64,000 nucleotides of DNA from Dendrobium chrysotoxum. Taxonomy: Eukaryota > Streptophyta > Magnoliopsida > Asparagales > Orchidaceae. Position numbers and translations under genes: made by a program. The stretch is from the NCBI GenBank assembly GCA_019925795.1, contig CM034298.1, positions 49,316,365 to 49,380,364 of the forward strand, in the 5' to 3' direction. The notes under the pieces are model-generated. The model was not told the origin of the DNA and ran no database searches. It saw only the letters and a list, made by a program, of their open reading frames with translations. Positions 42,599 through 54,900 of this stretch are shown piece by piece; within the stretch, counting starts at the first letter, position 1; each line of letters opens with the position of its first letter.

Positions 42599-43554
42599 GC
42601 CTTGGGCATTATTTAAAATTGCGCAATATGAGGCTCACCTTGAGGCCCGCCTTAGCACAATTCCAGTGAAAAATGCCTCGAGGCTTACACCTCAAGCTTT
42701 TTTTATGAGGCTTGCGTCTCAGCTTAGCTGAGGCCTATTTGAGGTGCGCCTCACCTTACTGGCGTGAGGCGTACGCCTCACCCGATATATATATATATAT
42801 ATAAAGCCCCGAACACATATGCCTTCATGTACCCCCAAGCCGTAGCAACTTCCTATCGAGTGCCTCAACCTTCAACCCACCACCTTTGTTGTAGCCACCA
42901 CCATCGTAGCCACCCCGGGAATCACTTGAAAGCCGCACACCACCACCACCTCCTTCTCTAAAATTTTAGAGTATTATTCTCATCTTTATGTTGATGGCAA
43001 ATATTTATGAAAGAGAAAAATGATTAAAATTAATGAAGAAGAAATAAATTAAGATGCATTGAACTCCATAGGAAAAGGCGGGTGAGAGACTAATTTGTTA
43101 TGACGACAACTCAAATAAAGATCCCCTCAGTGATGACAGTGTAGATGATTTCTGAGTTTTTGTCAATGTCGGCTTTTTTTAAGAATTAAATGTTGATGAG
43201 CGAGGAACTGAGAAAAAAGAAATTTGGAGTTGAACTTAATATGATAGGATACTTTTCTTTAATTCTTATATTTCATGTTATTTTGCTCTTGTAATATTTG
43301 GATTTCAATTCTATTTCACGCAATTTATCAGTTGTCACTTTACGCCTTGTGCAATTTTTTGTTTCATATGTATGCCAATTTATTACTTCATAGTTTAATA
43401 GAAAGTTAATGTCATTATTTAACATATTATTTGGGTATTATATAAAAAATCATTTTTAACCTTTATATAAAAAATGCTTTGAGGCTTACGCCTCGCCTCA
43501 TGAAAGAAATACACCTCAATACCCAATTGCGCAATTTTAAACCTTGGCCTTGGG
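42599..43554. mobile_element. hAT-type non-autonomous element, 940 bp
   Basis: An 8-bp target duplication, GCCTTGGG, at 42599-42606 and 43547-43554 encloses terminal repeats CATTATTTAAAATTGCGCAA and the complement of its partner CAAGGTTTAAAATTGCGCAA. 8-bp duplications and CA-starting ends define hAT. GAGGC/GCCTC words fill both subterminal regions, as in many hAT ends. The interior has a short (TA)n and a CCACCACC stretch but no transposase. Confidence 0.88.
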
Positions 43555-45296
43555 TAATAAATTTTAGAATTTGGGCACTTTGAAAATCATGTAGTTCCTC
43601 CTGAGATTTCTTGTCAAAATGATCATCATTAGGGTTTCAAATAACTTTATTTTATTATTTGAATCCTAACTATGTTTACCTATCAACACAGGATCAGATT
43701 CAAATCTTATCTTTATGAATCATCATGGGAGGGCTTGCTTGAGAGTTTGTATTTTATAATGAATTTTCTTTGTAAAAGATATTGAATGCTTGATGTGAAT
43801 CCAAAACCAGATATCTTTATGGATTTCACAGTCATATATTTATTCAATAAGCTCAAGTCTTATCAAATTTGGTCCATTTGAGGATAAGGATCAGACTTAA
43901 AATTTAAGTTTGTTTTTATTTTGGCATGTACAGTATTCTCATACTATAAATTTAAGAATTTGATGCATTGATCGGAGCATATATGAGAATTTTTGGAATT
44001 AAAAAAATTATGGCAATTTTAAATGAAAGATCGATCAAGAATTTTTCTGTTTAATTCATTGCATTTTTAACCTGCATATTTGTCATAGCACATGTGAGTA
44101 AATTTAATTTTTATTTGAGAAAAAGAATATTAATTCTACTTGTTTTTAATCCTGCACAATATTTTCAGACTTTGTGTTTGAATATTTAACACGTTCGTTA
44201 AAGCTCATGTGAAGAATTTGAATTTAATGGTCCAAAATATTGTGCATGCTTTTTGTTGTATTTGCTTAGCATATTTGTGTATTTCACAGTGTATTCGTGA
44301 TGTGCACTTGTATAGTTTTAAATACACTTAAACATAACTTGATGCACTTGCGTGCTTGCACGATCTTTTGTGCTCTCATGCAGTGCTCTTGCATAGTCAA
44401 TGGTATATTTGCACATCCTTCCCTATGCTTTTACAATGAATACATATATTTTTCAATACATTTGCACTGTATATTTAGAGGATAAATGAATAAAATTTTC
44501 TTTAAATGATTTGATGTGTCCTACGCACTTTTTTTTTTGTGTCCTGCGCACTTTGTTAAAAAGTCGTGTAAATAGTGATGCATAGTTATCTCATTTGAAA
44601 AATATTTGTTCATGGGATGCATTGTTCTTTCACGGAGCGTGCTATCTATTGGTTCAATTTTTTAATTGAAATGGCTTAGATTCATGAAAAATCTAATTTC
44701 AACTCAATTTTAAGTCGATACAATTTAATTTAATCAAATTTGACTAATTTATTCAATCTTCATTTAATCTTTAGCTCGACATTGCTTAGATTAAGTAAAT
44801 TGAATTAATCAATTCAATTTAATCAATCATCTTGTTTGGTTTGACATACAACTCCATCAAATTGAATAAAATTTTATTAAACCAACTCAATCAGGAATTA
44901 ACTCAAATTCAATTAATATGAATTAAATTGCATAGAATTAATTTAAATTAAATTAAATTGAGTTGAATTGAGTTGTGTTGCATCAAATTAATTCAATCGA
45001 GAAGAGTCGATTTCAATTGAGTCGATTGAGTTAAATTCACATGAATCAACTCAAATTGAACCAATCTAGCTCAATTTGGCTTATCTGATTCAATTTTCAC
45101 AAAATTGGGCTACATGTACTTCATTTTGGCTATCTAAAACCTTTTCAAATTGGCTAATTACATGAGATGGTTAAAATTGCAAGGCTAAAACAACAGTTGG
45201 TCCCAGGAAGCTTTTTTCCATGCTCTATGTTGTTGCAATTGCTAACAACAGCTCTAAGATTATCAAGAGTAAGGGCATTTTGATCCCCAACCACTG
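43555..45296. other. intergenic, no gene recognised
   Basis: AT-rich. 44690-45140 is packed with AATTCAATT/AATTGAATT/GAGTTGAATT variants, a degenerate short-word repeat. 43740-43830 resembles one unit of the tandem repeat at 57990-58310 (TGAATTTTCTTTGTAA.AGA...TTGAATGC.TGATGTGAA). Confidence 0.4.
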
Positions 45297-45880
45297 AATT
45301 TAAATCATTTCATGATTCATGTCATACTTGTTCGACAAGTTTTATAGTGATTTTTAACTACTTAACATAATCCTATACTTTTCTCAATATGGCTTGGGAC
45401 AAGTGTGTCAATTTATGACATGACTTGAAAATTCGACCCGAACCCGACCCAAAAAATACAATTTTGGGTCGACCCATTTAACAAACGGATTTGGTTCGGA
45501 TCTAATTCCCAACCCGTTTGAAAAATCGGGTCGTGTCCACGTCAACCCTCTAACCCAAAAATGACCCGTGTCCCACAATCTTGCGCATCCTGCCCACACT
45601 TTTCATGCTCACGGCTAGCATCCCGCTCGTCCCTGCGCCTCATGGCCCATGCTTGAGGCTCATCTGCTCTGTGCTTTCCCGAGTCAACGTGTCAGGTCGA
45701 GTCAACCCCAATTTAGGGCGGGTCGGATCTGGTTTTAATTTTATGACCCGCTTGTGTAATTGGGTTGGGTTCGGGTTGGATCAATCGAGGGCGAGTCAGT
45801 TTTGGGTTGGACCCAAACCGGACCCAAAAACTAATTTTTACACCCCTACTTGGGACCTGACAACAATAGTATTATATAGT
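45297..45880 (-). mobile_element. RTE 5' end fragment, antisense, split by a hAT element
   Basis: 45297-45400 and 45849-45880 match the first about 120 bases of the full RTE copies on the minus strand (GACAAGTTTTAT...GACTTGGGACCTGACAAC as in 40650-40735). The hAT insert at 45401-45848 duplicates 8 bp of it. Confidence 0.75.
45393..45856. mobile_element. hAT-type non-autonomous element, 448 bp
   Basis: The target duplication CTTGGGAC is at 45393-45400 and 45849-45856. The element (45401-45848) starts AAGTGTGTCAATTTATGAC and ends TTTTTACACCCCTA. It is full of GACCCGAACCC/GGGTCGGGTT words typical of a widespread noncoding plant hAT group. Open frames in it are spurious. Confidence 0.85.
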
Positions 45881-45884
45881 TGAG

Positions 45885-46047
45885 GAAAAGTACCCTTCAA
45901 ACTTAAGAAAAAATTTATAAGATGGTCGTGAGACCTGCAATGTTTTATGGCATAGAATGTTGGCTATTGAAAGAGAAGCATAAAATTAAGTTAGGTGCTC
46001 CAGATAAGAGAATGCTCAGGTGGATGAGTAACGTTACACAGAGAGAC
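45885..46047 (+). pseudogene. RTE polyprotein fragment, sense
   Basis: Encodes PFKLKKKFYKMVVRPAMFYG, CWLLKEKHKIKLG and MLRWMSNVTQRD, matching 61420-61575 of the full RTE copy. It lies head to head with the antisense 5' end fragment at 45849-45880 and is cut on the right by the LTR beginning at 46048. Confidence 0.85.
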
Positions 46048-47048
46048 TGATACAACATAAAGACAAAGGCCAATGATAAGATCATAAACTAAGGTCCATC
46101 ATCAGAATTTGGACCAATCATCATGCAAAACTCTCTGTGCAAGCCCATAATATTCTATAATACTTCTAAAATTATAAGAGAATTATTTAAAAGCTTAATT
46201 TAAGGCCCCTTGATGGGTAGGTGGCTCAAACAAGTAAAAAAGGCAAAGATCTTTATAAATTAATTTATTTCAAGATCACTTTACTTGTCATTTATGGCCA
46301 ATCCGAATTTTCATATATTTGAAAGCTTTTTATTTATTTTATTTTCTTTCTTTTAGTATTAAGACATACCATCAATCCACATAATAGTATTTTATTGACT
46401 CTTAAAGCTTTCTAAAGTTATCTGGGCTTGAAAAAGACCTATAAATAGGACATTGATTTATACTTTTGATTCACTGAAAAAAAATATTTTTTGCTTGTGC
46501 AAATTTGGTATGGAACTACTCATTGGTGAAGCTTGGTGGATGGTCCTCTAGGACTTTGGTGAGTCCTTAATCATCTCTTCTTACCATTTTTTTTCTTTTT
46601 ACCGACACAATTTTCATCCCCTTTACTTAGCCTCAAGCTTAGCATCCCTTAACCCTCAAACATATCCAAACTTTTCAAAATTCTCCTAAATAGCCCTACA
46701 CATATCTCATAACCCTCCAAGGCTTTAAATCCCTAAGAACCCTAATATACCATAGCCAAAGTTCCAATATAGAGATAAAATTTCCTGGTGTGAGCAACTA
46801 GATTAAAAATATGATAACTTTTCAAGCATTGATCTAAAATTCATAAAAATACCACCATTAGTTACATCTTAAACCTTTGATCTAAAGTTTTCATTAATAT
46901 TCTCTAAGGAAAATCCATCTTTTTGAAGCTTAGAAGTTTCAAAAATCTGAATTCCAGATTCATCACCACCCAAATGACCACTCCACCACCCTAAGAGGAC
47001 AACAATCATGTTGTTGCCTTCACCATAAAGATCTTATTGACACTATAT
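46048..47048 (+). repeat. LTR 1 of the tandem element
   Basis: Starts TGATACAACATAAAG after GAGAC. TATAAATA at 46440-46447 (ACCTATAAATAGGAC) is its TATA box. The end is placed by comparison with LTR 2; the primer site after it is degraded (TGGAATATTTGCC). Confidence 0.8.
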
Positions 47049-48002
47049 TTTGGAATATTTGCCAAAGGCTCCAATGATTTCAAAGTTTAGGTGCTTGAAG
47101 ACACATGTCACTCACTGCAGAAGCTAGAAATTTTTGTGGCAGGATCCGATTTTTTTCAAAATTGAAGAACTCGAAAAATACTCAACACCACATCATATTA
47201 GTATTAGATATTTATGGTGAATAATTGAGTTAATTCAAGTTGTTTACCTTGGTGTGGGTTTTGCTTTTTGATATGGTTTTGTGTCCCCTTCCTTTGGGAT
47301 AGCTTGGTAGCTAGTTTCCAATAAAATAATAATTAAACCCATGTCCAAACTACCACCTTTAGACAATTCATAAGCTTTCCCCTTCCATCCCTCTGCATTC
47401 TCCATTATGTTGGTATGAGCAAAGAAGATTCACTTGTGTGCATGTGATGATGGATTTGATGATTCATTCATCTTTTTGAAATAACTTTGGTGAGTTTACC
47501 CAAACTTGTATTATGGTGTTCTTTTCTTGTTCTTTTTGGCCTCTTTATTGATATGAGCAAAGATTCATGGGTTTTCACCTTCCATCCCACTACATTCTTC
47601 ATCATATTGGTATGAGCAAAAAAGATCCACTGGTTTGATTATGATGATGGATTTGACAATCCTTTAATCTTGTTGGAATAACTATGGTGAGTTTATCCAA
47701 ATTCACATTATGTTCTTTCCATGTGTTTTTTTGCTTCTTTTTTCAATATTGTGAACAAAATTCTTTTCTCAACTCCATTTAATATGTGCATTTGTTTGGT
47801 TTGGTGACCTATATTACACTTTTTGATAGGATTAATTTGATTAGAATTTTTTTATTGAACAAAGAAGTGGTTATCAAGCTATTATTACATTTTTTAATTT
47901 GTATAATATTTATTTATTTATTCTTATTTAGTTACATTAAGATTTTTTCCCCATTAATATTGTTAACTCTTCAGGAGAAGAGTTCTTGAAGAAAAGGAGA
48001 GT
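47049..48002 (+). other. internal region 1 of the tandem element
   Basis: Noncoding. It includes two copies, about 195 bp apart, of a block starting CCTTCCATCCC and containing TTGGTATGAGCAAA and GATGATGGATTTG (47382 and 47578). The same pair recurs in internal region 2 (49380 and 49578), so it predates the tandem duplication. It ends GAAGAAAAGGAGAG, the likely polypurine tract. Confidence 0.8.
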
Positions 48003-49045
48003 TGATGCAGCACAAAGATAAAGGCTAATAACAAGATCATAAACTAAGATCCATCATCAAAATTTGGACCAATCATCATGCAAAACTCTCCATGCAAGCT
48101 CATGAATATTTTGTGATACTTTTAAAATCACGAGAGAATGATTTAAAAGCTTAATTTAAGGCCCCTTGATGGGTAAGTGAGCCAAACAAGTCAAAAAGAC
48201 AAAGATCTCCATAAATTGATTTATTTTAAGACCACTTTACTTGACATTTGTAGCCAATCTGAATTTTCATATAATTAAAAGCTTTTTATTTATTTTATTT
48301 CTTTTAGTATTAGAATATGTCATCAATCTATGTAATAATATTTTATTAGCTCTTAAGGCTTTTCAAAGTGGTCTAGGCTTGGAAAAGGCTAATAAATAGA
48401 ACATTGCTTTATACTTTTGATTCAATGAAAAAAAATTATTTTTTGCTTGTGTAAATTTCCTGTGGAAAAGCTTGGTGGCTGTTCTACTCATTGGTGAAGC
48501 TAGGTGGTTGATCCTTTAAGGCTTTGGTGAGTCCTTAGTTATCTATTCTTACTATTTTTTCCTCCTTTTTACTAATATAATTTTCATCTTCTCTACTTAG
48601 CGTCAAACTTAGCATCCCTTAACCCCCAAACATATCCAAAGTCTCCAAAACTCTCCTAAATAGCCCCACACATCCCTCATAACCTTTGAAAACCTCAAAT
48701 CCCTAAGAACCCTAACATACCATAGCCAAAATTTCAATATAGTGAGGCAATTTCCTGCTGTGAGCGATCAGATTAAAAATTTTATAACTTCTCAATTACT
48801 GATCCAAAATTCATAAAAGCACCACCACTATTTCCCTAATATCCCAAACCTTTTATCTGGAGTTTCTCATTAATTCTTTTTAAGAAAATCCCAACTTTTT
48901 CGAGCTTAGAAATTTTAGATCCAAATCTCTCCAAAAATCTGAATTCTAGCTTCACCACCACCCAAATGACCTCTCCATCACCACCCTAAGAGGACACCAA
49001 TCAAGTTGTCATCTTTGCCATAAAGATCCCATTAATACTATATCA
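48003..49045 (+). repeat. LTR 2 (shared middle LTR)
   Basis: TGATGCAGCAC to ACTATATCA, 1,043 bp. The TATA region is mutated (AATAAATAGAAC). Confidence 0.85.
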
Positions 49046-49048
49046 TTT

Positions 49049-49060
49049 TGGTATTAGAGC
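49049..49060 (+). promoter_or_regulatory. primer binding site after LTR 2
   Basis: TGGTATTAGAGC, one mismatch from the initiator tRNA-Met complement, three bases after the LTR. It supports the LTR call. Confidence 0.8.
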
Positions 49061-49889
49061 CAAAGGCTCAAAAGAATTCAAATTCGAGGAGCTTGAAGGC
49101 ACACGTCACTTGTTGCAAAAGCTAGAAATTTTTTGCAGTAGGAACTGATTTTTTTAAAAATTAAAGAACTAGAAAAATACCTACCACCATATCATATTAG
49201 TATTAGATATTTATGGTGAATAATTGAGTTAATTCAAGTTGTTTTCCTTGGTGTTGGTTTTGCATTTTGATATGATTTGGTGTCCTTTTCCTTTGTGATA
49301 GCTTGGTAGCTAATTTCCTATAAAATAATAATTAGATACATGTCCAAACTACCACCTTTGGACAATTCATGGGTTTTTCCTTTCCATCCCTCCACATTCT
49401 CCATTATATTGGCATGAGCAAAGAAGATTCACTTTTGTGCATGTGATGATTGATTTGGCAATCCATTCATCTTGTTGAAATAACTTTGGTTAGTTTACCC
49501 AAAGTTGCATTATTGTGTTCTTTTCTTGTTCTTTTTGGCCTCTTTATTGATATGAACAAAGATTCATGGGTTTTCACCTTCCATCCCGCCACATTCTCCA
49601 TCATATTGGTATGAGCAAAGAAAATCCACTTGTGTGCATGTGATGATGGATTTGGTGATCTTTAATCTTATTGGAATAACTTGGGTGAGTTTGCCCAAAT
49701 TTGCATTATGGTGTTCTTTTCTTTTTTTTTTTGCTTCTTTTTTCAATATTATGAACAAAATTCTTTTCTCAACTCCATTCATTATGTGTATTTTTTTGGT
49801 TTAGTGACCTAGATTACACCTTTTGATATGATAGATTTGATTAGATTTTTTTTTATTGAACCAAGAAGTGGTTATCAAGCCATAAATTA
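49061..49889 (+). other. internal region 2, left part
   Basis: Noncoding; equivalent to 47060-47900. It ends at the L1 target duplication. The remainder of the region is 56114-56232. Confidence 0.8.
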
Positions 49890-50003
49890 TGGGTTAATTT
49901 TCAGAATCTGTCAGCATAGAGTTTAGGGGAGAGAGAAACTCCCTAATTTTCAAATTACTGTCTTCCCGGCTTTTTTTTTGCCCTCGTCGTCGCTCTTCAG
50001 GCA

Positions 50004-51983
50004 ATGGTGGCGGATTATCACCTGCCATCAACGACAGCCGCTACTGCTGGACAGCAACCTGTTGGAGTTAGTGATCGAATTAGAGATGTGCCAAGTCGAC
50101 AGATGAATCAAGGTATGGTTGCAAGTGATTCGCGGATGAGGACGACTGCGCGCCCATTGATTATCAAAGAGGTTAATAATTCCACTCCAACGAAAGTCAA
50201 TTTGGTGGAAGGAAAGGGTAAGGTTATTTTGGATACATCTAAGTGTTTTACTCCTCGGCAGTTGAAGTCTGTTGCTTTATCACCACTGAAATCCAATGAA
50301 TGTGAAGCCTCTTCGTCAGATATGAAGATTTTTGTTAACAAATTCGGATATTCAAATGCAATCTCTGACCTCAGGCCAGGGATAAATGTGAATTTCTTGA
50401 ATAATGATAACAAAGATGCTCATATACCTGGCAAGATGCAACCTGATAGCGATAACATAGACTTGCATGAGTTGGTAAATTTATGTGATGGTGCTGTGTC
50501 AAATATTGGTATTACTAGGCATTCGGATGTTTGTGTTAATGCCTCAAGAGGAAATAGTTCGAAGAGGTCGGATGTGATTTTGGAACAAGAAGCTATACCT
50601 GTTCAAAATGTCTTTAATCCATGGGTGAGGCGTCCTAATATTAAAGTCAATTTCTCCATGGAGGATTCGTATCTCTCTAAAGATAAGAAGGCAGTTAAAT
50701 TGAATGAAGCAGATGTTAAGATGAATTCTGAGAAGCTCAAGTTCTCTGTGGTGGTTAAGGTCTTTGGGAAAGAGACTCCTGTTCATTTGATTGCAATTGA
50801 ATTACGACGTCAGTGGGTGCATTTTGGGAAGTTTCATTTAACTGTTCTTGGATTAGGATGGGTTCTATGCTCATTCAGCAATTTTGAAGATGTGGAGAAG
50901 GTTTTAGAGGGTGGCCCTTGGTATGTTAATGAGCACATTGTTGGATTGGATAGATGGACTCCTCAATTTTCTCCTACCTCGTTTAAAGGATTATCTTCCC
51001 CAATTTGGATAAGGATGCCTCATCTTCCTTTGTTGTGTTGGGATAAGGAAAATATAGTGAGAATAGCTTCTATGATAGGAACACCTTTGTGGGTTGATGG
51101 TAATATGTTCCAATGGAGCAAGAGGGAATATGCGAGAATATGTATTCGTATGGCTCTAGACAAACAATTTCCCACTAGAGTCTGGGTTGAAGGGTTATGT
51201 GGGAGGTTTTTTCAAAAAGTAGAGTATGAAAAAGTATCTTCATTTTGTTTCAATTGTGGGAAAGTTGGTCACCTAGTTGATGAATGTAAGGAAAATGATC
51301 ATTCAGTATTGAGGGTTGTTGCTCATGATTTGGGAGATGGTGGCTGCAATAATAAGGAAGTTTTGACTGCAGAAACTGTTCCAGATTCTACTTATGGGCC
51401 TTGGGTCCATGTTAAAAATAGAAGAAGAAGGGGTATGGTAGCCAAGCAGTTTCCCAAGGCTGCTTCTATCCATGCTAAGAAATTTCAACCTATTCAAAAG
51501 GTGAATCCAGATTCTGAAAAAGGTGGGGAGAAAGAGGCTATTCATGTCAGAGTTGATATGCATAATCAAGTGCCTTCTTCTATTATAGAGGTTGACTCAA
51601 GTGGTGCTGGTTCTGTTTCTGAAAAAGTTGATGTTGCAAACATAGTTTCGTCTACTGATGCCCATGTTGTTGATGCCAGGCAATCCCTCACTCCTTCCGG
51701 TTCGACAGATTTGAATAGGTTTAAAGTGCTGGATAGTATTAAGGACGATTATTCTGAGCCACTAAAACCTTCGGCTGGAGAACTAGAGGAAGGAGAAATT
51801 GTTGTTATAAATGGGAAGCCATTGATTTCAGAAGCAGTGGAAGAAGACTTGGGAGGCAGGAAATTCAACCTTCAAAAAGAGTTAAGATCTTTGAGTAAGG
51901 AGAATATTACTCTTACAAGGAGGAAAGGGAGTTTGTTAAAAAATAGTAGGGGTGGGAGCAATCCCAACTCTAATATCCAATGA
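50004..51983 (+). CDS. L1 ORF1 protein (DUF4283, CCHC zinc knuckle)
   Basis: A 659-residue open frame; the ATG is the first in the element. It is an RNA-binding protein of the LINE ribonucleoprotein. Residues 1-240 are low-complexity linker. Residues about 242-320 are DUF4283 (KLKFSVVVKVFGKETPV, then GPWYVNEHIVGLDRWTP). The linked block GLSSPIWIRMPHLPLLCWD and PLWVDGNMF follow. Residues about 413-428 form the zinc knuckle FCFNCGKVGHLVDEC. The C-terminal third has the conserved YGPWVHVKNRRRRG and LEEGEIVV patches seen in plant L1 ORF1. The stop TGA at 51981 overlaps the ORF2 ATG at 51980, suggesting translational coupling. Usual length for the family. Confidence 0.92.
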   Translation: MVADYHLPSTTAATAGQQPVGVSDRIRDVPSRQMNQGMVASDSRMRTTARPLIIKEVNNSTPTKVNLVEGKGKVILDTSKCFTPRQLKSVALSPLKSNECEASSSDMKIFVNKFGYSNAISDLRPGINVNFLNNDNKDAHIPGKMQPDSDNIDLHELVNLCDGAVSNIGITRHSDVCVNASRGNSSKRSDVILEQEAIPVQNVFNPWVRRPNIKVNFSMEDSYLSKDKKAVKLNEADVKMNSEKLKFSVVVKVFGKETPVHLIAIELRRQWVHFGKFHLTVLGLGWVLCSFSNFEDVEKVLEGGPWYVNEHIVGLDRWTPQFSPTSFKGLSSPIWIRMPHLPLLCWDKENIVRIASMIGTPLWVDGNMFQWSKREYARICIRMALDKQFPTRVWVEGLCGRFFQKVEYEKVSSFCFNCGKVGHLVDECKENDHSVLRVVAHDLGDGGCNNKEVLTAETVPDSTYGPWVHVKNRRRRGMVAKQFPKAASIHAKKFQPIQKVNPDSEKGGEKEAIHVRVDMHNQVPSSIIEVDSSGAGSVSEKVDVANIVSSTDAHVVDARQSLTPSGSTDLNRFKVLDSIKDDYSEPLKPSAGELEEGEIVVINGKPLISEAVEEDLGGRKFNLQKELRSLSKENITLTRRKGSLLKNSRGGSNPNSNIQ

Positions 51984-54900
51984 CTTCTATTGCCTTTTGA
52001 AATTGTAGGGGGGCTAGAAAACATGAAGCCTCCCATTATTTGAAGGAATTGGTTAGAGATTTTGATATTTTTTTTGTTGGGTTGATTGAGACTAAGATTA
52101 CTTCAGTCAATAAGCTAGAATTCAATAGAATGTTGGGACCTTGTTGGGATTACTTCCTGCTTTCCGCTGAAGGTTTGTCTGATGGTATGTTGATATGCTG
52201 GAGGTCGGACATTGTCTCTTTTTCAGTTAAATTTTCATCTCCTCAAACGGTTGTTGGAGAACTGAACATTCCTAATAGAGGAGTATGGTTGATTGCCACG
52301 GTTTATGGCAGCAAAGAAGTTTATAAGAGAAGGTTTTTGTGGAGTAGCCTTGAAGTGTTTTCAAAGTTGGATCTTCCTTTGTTAGTAGGGGGTGATTTTA
52401 ACTGCATCCTGTCACAAGAGGAGAAGAGAGGAGGTAAGAAATTCATGTTCTCTCAGGGCACTCATGACATGAATATGTTTATGGATATATGTGATTTGCA
52501 TGATGTGGGGGTAGTAGGACCGAAGTTCACTTGGTGCAATAATAAAAGTGGTTGAGCCCGAATTTTAGAGAGGTTGGATCGTGTGCTCCTCAACTCATTG
52601 GAGTTAGATGTTATTCAACCGACTGTGGTTCGTCATCTTGCTAGAATAGCTTCTGACCATTGTCCTTTGCTGATTAAAGTTGTCTCGTCTGGATTTCAAA
52701 GAAGTAAATTGCAGCGATTTGAAGAAGTTTGGTCTTCATATCCAGCATCCTATAAGATTGTGGAGAAATCTTGGGAGAAGAAAGTGCGAGGTAATGCAGC
52801 TCAATCTCTTAACATCAAATTCAAAAGATCTTTAAAGGCATTATTTTTTTGGAGCAAATCGAAGGTTGTGAATCTTAAGGAGTTGAAAGAGTGTCTCAAG
52901 AAAGAAATACTTGAGTTACAAGAGGAAGAAGCTGAAAAGGGCGGCTTATCCAATTCTAAACTCTGTTTATTGAAATCTAAAATTTTGGAGCTTAATTCCA
53001 CTCTCGGGAGGCTTGACACCTGGTGGAGGCAAAGGGCGAAGATCAAATGGCTGGACGAAGGTGATGCCAATTCAAAATATTTTCATGCTTTTGCGTCTAA
53101 TAGGCGGAATTGCAATCAGGTTAATCAAATCAAAGACTTCCATGGTAATTTGTTTGAGGAGCAAAGGCAAATAGAACAGGTTTTTTATGAATACTTTAAA
53201 GATAAGTGGAAAGGGAGGAGGTGTGTTCTTAGGGGTTGGCCAAACTCTTCTTTTGTTCTGAATGAGGAAGATAGAAGCTTGCTGTTGGCTGAGTTCACTA
53301 AGGAGGAGCTTGAGGGTGTTGTTAACCGTCTTGAATCAAGCATTTCTCCAGGTTTGGATGGTATCACTTACTCTTTCATTAAATCCTATTGGCAAATAGT
53401 TAAGGAGGATGTTTGGAAGGCTGTTTATTCCTTTTTTATTACTGGTGAAATGTGTGATGAGTGGAAGGAAACTTTAGTGATCCTAATTCCTAACGTTAAG
53501 AATCCTATGTACCCTTCCAATTATAGGCCCATCAGTCTATGCTTATCAATTTATAAAATTGTGGCTAAAATGTTGTTGAATAGACTTGTATGGTTAATTC
53601 CTAAGATCATTTCTGAAGATCAAGCTGCTTTTGTTAGAGGACATTCTTTATCTGAACATGTTCTACTTTCTCAAGAGTTAATACACAAGTTCAGATTCTC
53701 CAAAGCTAAGAAAGGTTTGATGGCAATCAAAGTGGATATGGAACAAGCCTATGATAGCATGGGATGGTCCACCTCAAAGCAAGTGTTCGATTGTTATGGT
53801 TTCCCAGGAAAATTCTCCAATCTGTTAATTCAATGTGTGCTTGATCCAAAATTTTCTTTTTTAATTAATGGGAGCAGCTCATCGTGGATGAAAGCTGAAA
53901 GCGGATTTAGACAAGATTGCCCCTTGTCTCCTTTTCTCTTCATTTTGTGCTCACAGCTGCTTTTCGATGCATTCTCTCAAAGGGGTAGCAACATTGGTAT
54001 CAAAGTGGCTCCTAATGCAAATAAGATTTCACATCTTCAATATGCTGATGACATTATAATTTTTTCTATAGCAAACCACAAACATGTAAAGAAAATTAAC
54101 AAGATCTTGAAGGATTACAAGAAGTGGATGGGTCAGAAAATCAATGCCCAGAAATCTTCAGTTCTTTTTGGAAAATTTATTGGAAGAAGGAAGGCGTGGA
54201 CCTTGCTAAAGCTCTCGGTTTTAAGGTAGTAAATGAGATCAACTACCTTGGAGTCAAGTTGGCGCTAAGAAGATTAGTCTTTTCGGATTTTCAAAATCTG
54301 TTAGAAAAGGCTTTTAGCAGAATTAATACTTGGAATAATCGGTTTATTTCTCTTCCAGGGAAACTTCTTCTTATTAAGTCTTCCTTACTTTCTTTTCATA
54401 CATTCTTATCTACACATTCACTTATTCCTAAGGGAGTATTGAATGATTTGGATAGGATGTGTAGGGATTTTCTTTGGCAAAAGGTGATAGATGTAAGGGT
54501 CTACATTATGTTGCATGGGATACGATATGTAGATCCAAAAAGATGGGTGGTCAAGGTGTGCATTCAACTGCAGATTCAACAGGGCTGTTGAGGGCCAAGT
54601 TTGCTTGGAGTTTTGTTTCTAAGCCTTTCTCCCTCCTTAACAGGAACTTGAGGGCCAAATATGGAGATAACATTTGGAATTCTCAAGTAAGAAGTTATGC
54701 CTCTCCGACTTGGAAGATCTTAAAGAATGGAGCTTTGTTTTTGAAGGAAGTAGTAAGATGGAAGGTCTCGGATGGTGTTAAAATCAATACTTTTAAAGAT
54801 GCTTGGATTTTTGATAAGAGTATTGATTGTTGGCCCACATTTGTTGCTGTACCAGATCTAATAAGTTCTTAATGAGATGGAAGATGGGATGAGGCCAAGC

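Noticed and set aside
42764..42961. His/Pro-rich frame
   Set aside because: TA repeat and CCACCA stretch within the hAT element at 42607-43546.
45408..45883. Frames on both strands in GGGTCGGG-rich sequence
   Set aside because: Inside a hAT element with a proven 8-bp target duplication; composition bias only.
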